A DNA stretch of 32,755 bases from a virus. The notes under the pieces were generated by a model that was not told the origin of the DNA, ran no database searches, and saw nothing but the letters and a program-made list of their open reading frames with translations. The stretch covers positions 1 through 32,755 of IMG/VR virus record IMGVR_UViG_3300006641_000019. The stretch is one strand, 5' to 3'. Positions 6,302 to 13,471 of the stretch are shown here, in pieces. A program made the translations under genes and the position numbers. Numbering within the stretch: the stretch's first letter is position 1; every line of letters starts with the position of its first letter.

Positions 6302-8929
6302 TTAGTCCATTTCCATACCTAAAACATTGCCTGTATTATCAGTTATAAGTTTCCCTACACGTTTTTCTGGTTCCTCTGTAATCTCAATACCAACTGGATT
6401 ACCTAAATCATCGGTAATGATGGTGCCTCGCTTCTTCTTCTTTTGTTGTTGCTGTGGTGCAATTTGTGTCAATGAAGAATTTTGCGCAACATTCTTTATG
6501 TTGTCCATTGTCATACGGATTTGCTCAAGTTGCTGCTCCTGCTGTAGTCGTCGCTCCTCCATGAGCTTTTCTTGTTGAGCAAGTCGGAATTGTGTCTGTT
6601 GTGCTTCCAACTTCTGAACTTCAAGCAATCCTTGCAGCCTATTATTCTCTGCTGTTATTTCATTCTTTATGCCATCGTTCTGATTCATAGCTTGAACTTT
6701 AAGCATATCAACCTGAACCGAATTGGCTTTTATCTGCAACTCTTGTTGCTTCAACGCCAACTCTTGTTCTGCTACATACTGCTCAAGTTGAGCTTTCTGT
6801 AGCTGGATATTGCCAGCAAGTTGCTCACGTTGCATCTTCATCTGCTGCTCTTGTGCCGCAAGTATATTGCGCTCATGACCATCCTGAGCTTGAATCTGAG
6901 TTGCTTGGATTCGTGCCTGAGCTTCCATTTGAGCAATCTGCATACGAGCTTGCATTTCCTGCATGACAGGGTCTGGAGGAGGTGGTTGTTTAGCTGCCTC
7001 CTCTTTAGCCTTAGCAATCTCACCAATCTGGTTAAGTGCTTTGGTGAAGATACCATCAAGTTCTTTGCCAGACTTGAATCGCTTGATTACGTTCTGGAAT
7101 AACTCAATGCTGAATCCGAGAAGTGGTGGATACTGCTCAATAAGTGACCGCATTTGGTTGAAGAACTCACCAGCGGTAGACATGAGTTGTGCTCCTTCCT
7201 GCTGCTCTTGAGCTTGGTCAATCGCAACCATCGAGTCAGAAGCAATCTTGATTCTGTAGTTTATCTTGTCATCATCTCGTAAGAATCCAAGGATTTGGTC
7301 TTTAACCATAGCAATCTGCTGCTCTGGCGTTGGACCCATTGGCATAGGTGGAGGAGGTGGCATCATCTCCATGCCTGGCTCACTTGGTGGCATACCCTCT
7401 TGCCCCATCTCTGGCATCGGAGGAGGTGGAGGAAGTTCAGGCATTGGCGGTAATACAGCCTCAATCATCCTATCAGCATCGCCAACATCGAAGATTGTCT
7501 CTGGATCAAACTGCTCGCAGATAATGGTTCCAAGTTTAGCGATAGCATCAGATATGAACTTGCAGAACATGTTCTGACGCACAACCAGTCCGAGCGATGA
7601 CCACTGAGACTCTAAGCGATTAGCAGTAGCAGACTTGTATTGCTCGCTTGTTCCACGAAGCAGGTCAGATACTTTCAGTGTTTCGTAAAGCTGCTGCAAT
7701 GCTGATTGCCGTGCTGCTTGAAGTTGCTGCAAAGCATTAACGTATGGCGCAATGTCCATGAACTCAACGCCAGATTGCAAGCCACCACGAGACTTGTAAC
7801 TGGGCCAATTCATTACAGGAACCATCTTTAAATCGCCAATCATAAGCTGCTCAACTTGCAATCCAAGTGAAGCATCATAGAGCGCATTAGTGCGAATGGT
7901 TTGTGTGACTGCGTGGATACGAGTTGTGAGACGCTCAATCTCTAAGATTTGGTCTTTAACGTGTGCATAGTCTGATACTGGAATAACAGAATCTGGATCG
8001 GCACTCTGAGCGATTACAGAGCAAGGATAGAAGCCTTCAAAGTCGATAGGTGGCTCTGACTCGTGGATGATAAACTTCTCAGCAGATTTGTGACCCCAGT
8101 AAACCTTTTCAGTCTCCTCGCACCAAATCTCGTATACTTCTGCCTTGCCTTCATACTTATCAGAGTCTTTGTTCCAGTCTTTAGTTGCCTTGTCTGGAAA
8201 CGAGTCAAAGTGCATCTTGTCGGCAACTTCTACGCCGAATAGTTCCTCTGCTTGTGGTCGTGTAAGATATGCACGACGAGCACGCCATTCTATTTCAGTT
8301 TCGTTTCTAGCATCTGAGCAGAAATAGTCGTTGTATTGAACAACGTCTAAGCAAGCATCATCGCTTTCTTTCTTCTCAATCTTAACCTTAGCTAAGATTA
8401 AGCCTCCTGGACCTTCACGTTGGCTGATAATCTCTTGAGTAAATGGTTGTCCTTGGTCGTCTACTAGCGTTCCATCAGCAGCAGGGAACAACGCAATCTC
8501 CATCTCTTCTTCTTCTATCTCAGCTTCATATCGAGCCCAAAGAACGGCACGACCAGTAAGAAGGAATTGCAAGGCAGAGTTATACCCTACGTTGTCGAAT
8601 GGAAACTCGCAGTCCATAAGGTACTGGATATTGCGCTCAAGGATAACAGCTGATAACTCCTCAAGAGTGCCGCCAGTGCGCTTACGAAGGCTTACTTCTG
8701 CTTTTGGCGTGGAAGAATAATAAGCAGGTAGGAGAGTATTAACACAATACCACCAGACATTAAGTCGTCGCTCAGTATCATTTAGAATCCCCACCTGCTT
8801 CTGTGCGTTATAAACACGGATGGATTCTTCAGCCATTTCAATGAACTTCTTGGAACGCTCCTCTGCACGAGTAATCTCTGTTTTCCAATAAGTAGAGGAG
8901 AACCGTTCAACTAATGGCTTAATCTTCAT
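6302..8929 (-). CDS. Portal protein with long Pro/Met and Gln-rich C-terminal extension
   Basis: An 875-residue dodecameric portal candidate, through which DNA would enter and leave the head. It follows TerL with a 4-base overlap. The N-terminal 500 residues look like a P22-type portal: RRLNVWWYCVNTLLPAYYSS near residue 55, VVQYNDYFCSDARNETEIEW near 195, and the clip/stem region with SYKSRGGLQSGVEFMDIAP and SVLQQLYETL-like helices. A Pro/Met-rich linker follows (about 500-545, PPPPPMPEMG). After that comes a long Gln/Glu coiled coil (about 645-830) and two C-terminal repeats (835-850 and 859-874). It is longer than the 725-residue P22 portal, consistent with a podovirus with a helical barrel. 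Confidence 0.85.
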   Translation of the reverse strand: MKIKPLVERFSSTYWKTEITRAEERSKKFIEMAEESIRVYNAQKQVGILNDTERRLNVWWYCVNTLLPAYYSSTPKAEVSLRKRTGGTLEELSAVILERNIQYLMDCEFPFDNVGYNSALQFLLTGRAVLWARYEAEIEEEEMEIALFPAADGTLVDDQGQPFTQEIISQREGPGGLILAKVKIEKKESDDACLDVVQYNDYFCSDARNETEIEWRARRAYLTRPQAEELFGVEVADKMHFDSFPDKATKDWNKDSDKYEGKAEVYEIWCEETEKVYWGHKSAEKFIIHESEPPIDFEGFYPCSVIAQSADPDSVIPVSDYAHVKDQILEIERLTTRIHAVTQTIRTNALYDASLGLQVEQLMIGDLKMVPVMNWPSYKSRGGLQSGVEFMDIAPYVNALQQLQAARQSALQQLYETLKVSDLLRGTSEQYKSATANRLESQWSSLGLVVRQNMFCKFISDAIAKLGTIICEQFDPETIFDVGDADRMIEAVLPPMPELPPPPPMPEMGQEGMPPSEPGMEMMPPPPPMPMGPTPEQQIAMVKDQILGFLRDDDKINYRIKIASDSMVAIDQAQEQQEGAQLMSTAGEFFNQMRSLIEQYPPLLGFSIELFQNVIKRFKSGKELDGIFTKALNQIGEIAKAKEEAAKQPPPPDPVMQEMQARMQIAQMEAQARIQATQIQAQDGHERNILAAQEQQMKMQREQLAGNIQLQKAQLEQYVAEQELALKQQELQIKANSVQVDMLKVQAMNQNDGIKNEITAENNRLQGLLEVQKLEAQQTQFRLAQQEKLMEERRLQQEQQLEQIRMTMDNIKNVAQNSSLTQIAPQQQQKKKKRGTIITDDLGNPVGIEITEEPEKRVGKLITDNTGNVLGMEMD

Positions 8930-10332
8930 ATTGTAGCTCTACCTCTTTGTGACCGCATTTGTGCTATATATGCCTGTAGCTTAATCACACCTTTGTTGAA
9001 TACTTCCGCTGGCTGTTCCCACTTACTATCAATCAGCCTCTCTTTGCAAAGATAACGTAGTGCGTCAGGCAGATGGTCGTTTCCTTCTGTGTCAACGTCC
9101 TCTGGTCGCCTTTTATCAATCGCTAGACTTGGCAGAGCTTCTAATAGTCCTGGACAGTTGGTGGTAATATACAACAGAGCTGGCTTTGCAACCAACCGTT
9201 GTCTTATCTGCGACCACCCTGATAAACGATCATTGTCGGCTTGCCTGAAGTTTGGATGCTTGTATTTGGCAAACACTGTATGGAATTGGTCGGCAATACT
9301 TGGACCACCTTGGTTATTAAAGATGGATGGATCCGCTGCGGCATGGACGTTCTCGCCAACGGATGCTGCGGCAATACGCTCCGCTTGCGTAACATTGTCG
9401 ATGCCTTTGCCGTGCATTTCTCGATAGATGACCATCGCTCCTTTCGGGTATGGAACCTCATTGCCTCTATCATCCCTTCCAGAACTAACAGCACCCCAGA
9501 CAGCGGCAAAAGGACTGCGAAAACCCCAATCGTAACCAAGATACTTAGCCCAGTGCTTAGGAATGTTAAAAGGCTGGATAATGTGTCGTGAACTAAACTC
9601 TGGAAAGTATGAACCCTCATGAATCTCAAAGTCTCCTTCTAGCCACGCTCGCACCAGCTCAGGACTACCAACCATGTGCAAACGGTTAATATACTCAGGG
9701 TCTTGCGCTAATAGTATTTGGTTATCAGCTATACGGCTTGGAATGTAGATGTAATCAAACGATGAGCCATTAGGTAACTCTTTGGTAAGTATCTTCTTAC
9801 CGTTCGGTGCTGGCTTGATAAACAGCTCTTTGAGCCAATGATGACCAACGCCACCAGGATTAAACGTCAAGATAACCTGCCCACCACCTCTACCTCGCAA
9901 CGCTCCAAAGAGCTTAAAGATAGGACTAGGATTGGCAAAGTTACCAGCCTCCTCAATCGCTGCATGGCTAAGATTCTGTCCTTGGTACTTCTCAGCATCA
10001 GCATCATCGGCTAATGGTCTAAACCGTAACCGTGCACCATTAGGAAACGTAAATTGCTTTTTTTGGTCCTGCCAGTGCGCTCTAAGCGGTAGGTAAATCT
10101 GCTTGGCACGTTCTATCAAGTCATCTGCCTGTGGCAGCTCTTTACGAAAGAATATAGCGTTAAATGACTCACCAAGTTGCTCTTGATTGACAGCAAACTT
10201 ACCCAAGACACCATCAGTCTTACCACCACCACGAGCGCCACCATAGCCTATAAGCGTTATGGGACAAGCAACCAGCATCTCCTGCGGTCCAGGTTGAGGC
10301 GACCAAACGATGCGTTCGGTTACTTCATCCAC
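8926..10332 (-). CDS. terL: Terminase large subunit (packaging ATPase/nuclease)
   Basis: 468 residues, the usual length. The motor pumps DNA into the head using ATP and cuts the concatemer. Visible motifs are the Walker A loop GYGGARGGGKT at residues 29-39, Walker B HAAIEEAG around 123-130 with the catalytic Glu, and the coupling motif LTFNPGG at 155-161. RNase-H-like nuclease aspartates lie in YLGYDWGF (D268), AADPS (D334) and GNDHLPDALRY (D419, D423). The start is GTG at 10330-10332, directly after the stop of the zinc-ribbon gene and with AAAGGA in front. It overlaps the portal gene by 4 bases. Confidence 0.96.
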   Translation of the reverse strand: MDEVTERIVWSPQPGPQEMLVACPITLIGYGGARGGGKTDGVLGKFAVNQEQLGESFNAIFFRKELPQADDLIERAKQIYLPLRAHWQDQKKQFTFPNGARLRFRPLADDADAEKYQGQNLSHAAIEEAGNFANPSPIFKLFGALRGRGGGQVILTFNPGGVGHHWLKELFIKPAPNGKKILTKELPNGSSFDYIYIPSRIADNQILLAQDPEYINRLHMVGSPELVRAWLEGDFEIHEGSYFPEFSSRHIIQPFNIPKHWAKYLGYDWGFRSPFAAVWGAVSSGRDDRGNEVPYPKGAMVIYREMHGKGIDNVTQAERIAAASVGENVHAAADPSIFNNQGGPSIADQFHTVFAKYKHPNFRQADNDRLSGWSQIRQRLVAKPALLYITTNCPGLLEALPSLAIDKRRPEDVDTEGNDHLPDALRYLCKERLIDSKWEQPAEVFNKGVIKLQAYIAQMRSQRGRATI

Positions 10333-10539
10333 CTAAATATCCTTTAAGCTCTGACAATAAACCCAGAAATCTTCCCACGTAGCCATGTTCTGATGTGGCT
10401 CTGACTTATCGCCACACTCGCTACACTCAACCCGCTGATGCTTAGGCATATCCATGTTGAACTCCTCAACAGCACCACAATGAGGGCACTTCCAGAAGTT
10501 GTCGTCAGTTTCATCCTTCATGCGGTGCTCAATTCCCAT
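10333..10539 (-). CDS. Small zinc-ribbon protein between terminase genes
   Basis: A 68-residue protein with two CxxC knuckles, WKCPHC (residues 17-20 region) and VECSEC about 20 residues later, giving a four-Cys zinc ribbon. The rest is acidic and aromatic (ATWEDFWVYCQSL). Its start ATG overlaps the stop of the upstream gene (TAATG) and its stop abuts the GTG of TerL. Position suggests a packaging helper or DNA/protein binder, but no function is established. Confidence 0.75.
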   Translation of the reverse strand: MGIEHRMKDETDDNFWKCPHCGAVEEFNMDMPKHQRVECSECGDKSEPHQNMATWEDFWVYCQSLKDI

Positions 10540-10775
10540 TACTCACCACACCAAAAACGATCATAGTCATCCTTCGTAATCGTATTGCCAAACCGTATAA
10601 ACCTCACGCCACAACGCCTATACCCACAACTAAGCCAATCATTATAACTCGCATACGCACTTACATGGTCGCACTTAGGACAACGGTAATAGTATAGAAT
10701 AGCTATTGGCTTCCTACGGAACCCTGCATCTCTAATAGGATTGCGTTTCAAGGTCGTCTCACAAAAGGAAGGCAC
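10539..10775 (-). CDS. Small Cys-rich zinc-ribbon-like protein
   Basis: The open frame gives 78 residues with YRCPKCDHVSAYASYNDWLS then CGYRRCGVRFIRFG, a CxxC...CxxxxC ribbon (about residues 32-55). The leftmost start is GTG at 10773-10775, but a GAGAG directly touching it is too close to be a good ribosome site; a TTG at residue 9 preceded by GAG is an alternative. It ends WCGE, overlapping the next gene's ATG. It is a paralogue-like partner of the following zinc-ribbon gene, role unknown. Confidence 0.65.
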   Translation of the reverse strand: MPSFCETTLKRNPIRDAGFRRKPIAILYYYRCPKCDHVSAYASYNDWLSCGYRRCGVRFIRFGNTITKDDYDRFWCGE

Positions 10776-10813
10776 TCTCTATCGAGAGTTAAAAACTTAA
10801 CTTGCGCTAAGTT
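10774..10813 (-). other. Two adjacent hairpins in the TerS-zinc ribbon gap
   Basis: ACTCTC (10774-10779) pairs with GAGAGT (10784-10789) over a 4-base loop. AACTTA (10794-10799) pairs with TAAGTT (10808-10813). They sit at the start of the zinc-ribbon gene, and the first hairpin covers its GTG start. The rest of the roughly 160-base gap up to 10934 shows no gene and no clear promoter. Confidence 0.45.
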
Positions 10814-10934
10814 CTTATAGTCAAGCAACGTCTGGAGCTTGTCACTGTTCGTCTTCAGCTATCCAATAAACACATATCACAACTCGAAACAGTAAAAAGG
10901 CTGTCAGTATGTGACCGTTGCACCAAGGACTATA

Positions 10935-11444
10935 CTACTCCTCCTCAGATTCCGTATCGTTTTTAAGATACCTCTGCTCAAATTCTTCACGACTCAACGG
11001 CTTGGCTGACACAACAGCGTTTATAGTCCCAACATGCTCAACAGTATTAGCCTCAGTCCAACCTAACTTACTCTTACCCAAATACATCAACACCTGCGGG
11101 TTACCTGCCATAGCCTGTTCCATCAACCCTCTAGCAACAACCTCCTGCATGCCAGCCTGACCAGCCGCATACTCCTCGCCATACCACTTCGTCAGTTCCT
11201 GCGGACTCAACCTACTAGCTATAGCTACAGCACTCTTACTCAACCCAAGTTTCGCAAGCCTCGTAACCATCGCACTCGTCTCAGCATCCTTCTCATACCG
11301 CTGATTGCTGTAGTCCTTCCTACGAGGTGGATTGATAACAATCGGCTTAGGCTCAATTACTACTTCGCCAATTTTTATAACTTCAGACTCGCTAGAATCG
11401 ACGGCTGGTTTTGAATCGAAATCGGAATCAGTTTCGTGGCTCAT
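10935..11444 (-). CDS. terS: Probable terminase small subunit (DNA recognition)
   Basis: 169 residues. An acidic, disordered N-terminus (about 1-40) is followed by a helical core: TRLAKLGLSKSAVAIASRLS at about residues 65-84 reads as a helix-turn-helix, then ELTKWYGEEYAAGQAGMQEV, and MEQAMAGNPQVLMYLGKSKL, a pattern often seen in small terminases. The C-terminal tail is acidic. It heads the late operon two genes upstream of TerL. Small terminases bind the packaging site and guide TerL. No good Shine-Dalgarno site is seen; an upstream in-frame start is not evident. Confidence 0.75.
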   Translation of the reverse strand: MSHETDSDFDSKPAVDSSESEVIKIGEVVIEPKPIVINPPRRKDYSNQRYEKDAETSAMVTRLAKLGLSKSAVAIASRLSPQELTKWYGEEYAAGQAGMQEVVARGLMEQAMAGNPQVLMYLGKSKLGWTEANTVEHVGTINAVVSAKPLSREEFEQRYLKNDTESEEE

Positions 11445-11447
11445 AGG

Positions 11448-11693
11448 TTAGAACGGTGGTTGGGTTAAAGAAACGGGATTTTTTAGTGGGAGATGGGATG
11501 CCGCCACTACTGCTCGCCGCGCCGCTTTCAAATTCGTTTCCAAAACTGAAATCCTAGTCCATGGCTGGCAAAACCAAGTTAAGCCTCTGAACTGATTTAG
11601 GATTTTGGAAAGAGAACTTTTTTCTGGCGCTGCGGTGGAGGGTAGTCTGCTCATATATATTCTACCGCATGATATACCCCAGTAGTTACGCAT
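11448..11693 (-). CDS. Hypothetical small basic protein at head of late operon
   Basis: An open frame of up to 81 residues ends 3 bases before the TerS start. Neither candidate start (M1, or M14 at 11652-11654 giving MSRLPSTAAPEKSSLSKIL) has a convincing ribosome site. The product is basic and low in acidic residues (NLKAARRAVVAASHLPL), with no domain recognised. It could be a real short gene or simply leader sequence of the late transcript. Confidence 0.4.
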   Translation of the reverse strand: MRNYWGISCGRIYMSRLPSTAAPEKSSLSKILNQFRGLTWFCQPWTRISVLETNLKAARRAVVAASHLPLKNPVSLTQPPF

Positions 11694-11782
11694 AGTTATA
11701 CTTAACTAGTTTTCTACTTCTCGTAAACTAGAAATAGCGTAGTGATACCAAGTAGTTATATATGGATATGTAATAACTACAA
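11694..11782. promoter_or_regulatory. Late-operon control region with two inverted repeats
   Basis: An 89-base AT-rich gap between the repressor gene and the late operon. CTAGTTT (11706-11712) pairs with AAACTAG (11725-11731), and GTAGTTAT (11752-11759) pairs with ATAACTAC (11773-11780). The motif AGTAGTTA occurs here twice and once more at 13922-13929. The palindromes are candidate regulator sites or RNA hairpins. I see no sigma70 promoter good enough to name. Confidence 0.45.
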
Positions 11783-12070
11783 TCACTTAGCTACTTCCTT
11801 GATGAGCTGCCACCAGTCCAAGTCGCTCATACCACTGACACGCTGCAACTCTACCAACTCATCCAGCGAGTATATCCGTTTGTTGCGCTCTCTCTGAACT
11901 ATCGTGTCCTTCGATACGCCTAGCAGAGTGCCCATAACGGTCTGTGTTACGCCGAGTCTCGACCTTAGTAGTTTGTATAAGACACCAACCGTTCGTCGTT
12001 CTCTGCGTATCCTCTGCGCTGTGAGAGGCTTTTTCATCATATCGTATGTTATGATTAGGTTGTTCACCAT
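11783..12070 (-). CDS. Cro/CI-type helix-turn-helix regulator
   Basis: A 95-residue basic protein. Residues about 38-66 read SRLGVTQTVMGTLLGVSKDT then IVQRERNKR, a classic HTH_3 unit (Gln-rich first helix, LLGVS turn, recognition helix). A short helical tail follows (ELVELQRVSG, DWWQLIKEVAK). A start at M11/M12 is also possible. No cleavable C-terminal domain is present. It is divergent from the early operon, whose promoter carries the GTATGATT palindrome, so it is the likely binder of that operator. Its own minus promoter probably uses a TATAAT at 12107-12112. It need not mean lysogeny, since no integrase is present. Confidence 0.85.
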   Translation of the reverse strand: MVNNLIITYDMMKKPLTAQRIRRERRTVGVLYKLLRSRLGVTQTVMGTLLGVSKDTIVQRERNKRIYSLDELVELQRVSGMSDLDWWQLIKEVAK

Positions 12071-12106
12071 TTAAACGTAAACGATCTGAATCGAACATGG
12101 TAGTGG

Positions 12107-12112
12107 ATTATA
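12107..12112 (-). promoter_or_regulatory. Candidate -10 box for the regulator gene
   Basis: On the minus strand the sequence reads TGTATATAAT, a perfect TATAAT with a TG element just upstream, 37 bases before the regulator ATG. No good -35 box is seen, so it would act as an extended -10 promoter. Confidence 0.45.
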
Positions 12113-12252
12113 TACATTGATGCTTATCGTAGCCTTGTCTAAGTGTTCGCTACGCTCACAGTTACTAAGACGAAACGGACCCTCATTTTATTCAAAAGAT
12201 TCTTCACTTTCTTTCAACTATCTCGTTATGTGTAGCCATATTAGCTAGTTGC

Positions 12253-12271
12253 AGGGTTACGCAGTAAGCCA
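12253..12271 (+). repeat. 19-bp control repeat, copy 1
   Basis: AGGGTTACGCAGTAAGCCA is identical to 13848-13866. It lies 27 bases before the operator palindrome of the early promoter. The second copy precedes a related palindrome by a similar distance, so the two form a duplicated control cassette. Confidence 0.85.
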
Positions 12272-12298
12272 GTTAGCTACCGCATAAAAAAGTGAATC

Positions 12299-12323
12299 GT
12301 ATGATTGCATACTGTAATCATAC
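12299..12323. promoter_or_regulatory. Palindromic operator at the early promoter
   Basis: GTATGATT (12299-12306) and AATCATAC (12316-12323) are exact inverted arms with a 9-base spacer. The site covers the -35 box and part of the promoter spacer, so a bound dimer would block RNA polymerase. The HTH protein encoded at 11783-12070 is the likely ligand. Confidence 0.75.
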
Positions 12324-12333
12324 TATGTATACT
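12305..12333 (+). promoter_or_regulatory. Early sigma70 promoter
   Basis: The -35 box TTGCAT (12305-12310) and the -10 box TATACT (12328-12333) are separated by exactly 17 bases. The first early gene starts at 12381. It is the best promoter seen in the window and would drive the plus-strand early operon. Confidence 0.8.
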
Positions 12334-12367
12334 TGGCTTGTGGTTAAGAGATTACCTCTCACCAAAT

Positions 12368-12383
12368 GGAGACTACGACTATG
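12368..12383 (+). repeat. Repeated initiation box GGAGACTACGACTATG, copy 1
   Basis: A Shine-Dalgarno GGAG, a fixed 9-base spacer ACTACGACT and the start ATG. Identical copies start at 12597, 12910 and 13174, and looser versions at 14748 and 17167. Confidence 0.9.
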
Positions 12384-12596
12384 AAACATCGACAATACAG
12401 TGACGACTCAGGCGAGCTGGTTTTTCATGAGTATACAATTTTTACGGGTAGCAAAGAGGCTGCGATTGATGCGGCTACGACAGCACAACCACTGTTCAGC
12501 GAAGGACCAGGACATAAATTCTGTAAGGTTGACAATGTTGCAAAGCTATCGCCGACAGCTTGGTTGGTAACTTTGGTAATTGGTTGGGACGTATAA
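12381..12596 (+). CDS. Early protein 1, unknown (71 aa)
   Basis: First gene of the early operon. The ATG at 12381 is chosen because the GGAG of the repeated box lies 9 bases ahead; the in-frame ATG at 12366 would put this box inside the gene. The protein MKHRQYSDDSGELVFHEYTI continues with EAAIDAATTAQPLF and ends in a hydrophobic strand, LVTLVIGWDV. Its small size, early position and strong initiation signal fit a host-takeover or regulatory protein, but nothing identifies a function. Confidence 0.8.
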   Translation: MKHRQYSDDSGELVFHEYTIFTGSKEAAIDAATTAQPLFSEGPGHKFCKVDNVAKLSPTAWLVTLVIGWDV

Positions 12597-12612
12597 GGAG
12601 ACTACGACTATG
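12597..12612 (+). repeat. Repeated initiation box, copy 2
   Basis: Identical to 12368-12383 and directly following the stop codon of early gene 1. It ends with the ATG of early gene 2. Confidence 0.9.
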
Positions 12613-12903
12613 ACATACAAAGTAACCATTCTGATGAATGCAGAGGCTGTGGCTACCTACTCAGCTTCAACACTCGGCTACGCATACAAGACGGCTAAAG
12701 AGGCTTTGTTCACTTGGGGCTCTGGCGTAGTTGTTGAAATTCACAACGGCAAATACCGTGAAATCTTTGAAGGAACAAACGACAGGCTCAAGTGGTGCGG
12801 TAGGGACGTTGGCAACAGTCATTACTATCGCAGCGAGTCTGGAGAGTTGTGCTGCTTATATATGGGCAGTGGGTCAGACCGTGAGAATTTTGGCTTTAAT
12901 TAA
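12610..12903 (+). CDS. Early protein 2, unknown (97 aa)
   Basis: The start is ATG 12610 in the repeated initiation box; the longer frame to 12580 would overlap the previous gene without a ribosome site. The protein begins MTYKVTILMNAEAVATYSAS and has a YKTAKEALFTWG helix and a C-terminal part rich in Gly, Ser and Tyr with two Cys. The compact alpha/beta pattern has no family I recognise. Confidence 0.8.
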   Translation: MTYKVTILMNAEAVATYSASTLGYAYKTAKEALFTWGSGVVVEIHNGKYREIFEGTNDRLKWCGRDVGNSHYYRSESGELCCLYMGSGSDRENFGFN

Positions 12904-12909
12904 CATCAA

Positions 12910-12925
12910 GGAGACTACGACTATG
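12910..12925 (+). repeat. Repeated initiation box, copy 3
   Basis: Identical to copy 1. Copies 3 and 4 are identical for 22 bases, extending into the first codons (both genes begin MTN). Confidence 0.9.
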
Positions 12926-13174
12926 ACTAATCCAATCACAGAGCAAGAGCTTGAGCGTTGGCGTAATGAGTACAGCAACCACACCAAGCAGACTGTCAAC
13001 ACTAGGCAGTTGCGGAAGAACATGCGGTTACTGAGTAAAGACGAGTTACGGCAACTGTCGCAAGCAAACATTAACCTCATCTCGCAGCTTGCAGAGCAAG
13101 TGCTGTCTGAGAAAGAAGTTAAGAAGAACAAGAAGCATTTAGCAAGTTTACTCAACATTACACTTAATAGTTAG
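12923..13174 (+). CDS. Early protein 3, charged helical (83 aa)
   Basis: The ATG at 12923 lies in the repeated box. The product MTNPITEQELERWRNEYSNH is almost wholly helical and strongly charged, with Lys-rich stretches (KEVKKNKKHLASLL) and leucine spacing that fits a helical bundle or short coiled coil. No domain is recognised. Confidence 0.8.
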   Translation: MTNPITEQELERWRNEYSNHTKQTVNTRQLRKNMRLLSKDELRQLSQANINLISQLAEQVLSEKEVKKNKKHLASLLNITLNS

Positions 13175-13189
13175 GAGACTACGACTATG
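13174..13189 (+). repeat. Repeated initiation box, copy 4
   Basis: Identical to copies 1-3. It starts at the last base of the stop codon of early gene 3. Confidence 0.9.
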
Positions 13190-13366
13190 ACTAATTTGAT
13201 GGATTTACAAAAAGCAATCTATTTGCTGATTGAGCATCGCAATGGATACGCAAGTTATTCACCTGAGCAAGTTTATGAAGCCAAGCGTTGCTTACTTGAA
13301 TCAGGTTACTTTGCGCAATGGTATCAAGACGAGACAGGGCATTGGAGCCTAGAGGTAAGAAAATAA
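13187..13366 (+). CDS. Early protein 4, unknown (59 aa)
   Basis: A short gene found through its initiation box. ATG 13187 to TAA 13366 encodes MTNLMDLQKAIYLLIEHRNG, YASYSPEQVYEAKRCLLESG and YFAQWYQDETGHWSLEVRK. The N-terminal start MTN is shared with the previous gene. Two short helices and an aromatic C-terminus are visible; function unknown. The next gene's AAGGAG site overlaps its stop. Confidence 0.8.
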   Translation: MTNLMDLQKAIYLLIEHRNGYASYSPEQVYEAKRCLLESGYFAQWYQDETGHWSLEVRK

Positions 13367-13376
13367 GGAGACAAAC

Positions 13377-13469
13377 ATGACAATTATCGAACACCTTGGA
13401 CAACTGGCAGTATGCCTAGTGCTATTTGGCACTTGGTACCTCATCCTCGTAGCTTTCTGGAGTTTCTAG
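13377..13469 (+). CDS. Tiny membrane peptide (30 aa)
   Basis: ATG 13377 with AAGGAG 7 bases ahead; stop TAG at 13467. The product MTIIEHLGQLAVCLVLFGTW then YLILVAFWSF is one hydrophobic membrane helix with almost no soluble part. It opens a run of four membrane or exported gene products. Such peptides in phages may act on the inner membrane or on host transporters; the role here is unknown. Confidence 0.7.
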   Translation: MTIIEHLGQLAVCLVLFGTWYLILVAFWSF

Positions 13470-13471
13470 TT

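Noticed and set aside
11783-12070. Regulator gene as proof of a temperate phage
   Set aside because: No integrase, partition system or CI-type cleavable domain is visible; Cro-like regulators also occur in lytic phages.
11859-12098. Alternative minus-strand frame overlapping the HTH regulator
   Set aside because: It is charged and low-complexity without a domain, while the other frame encodes a clear helix-turn-helix.
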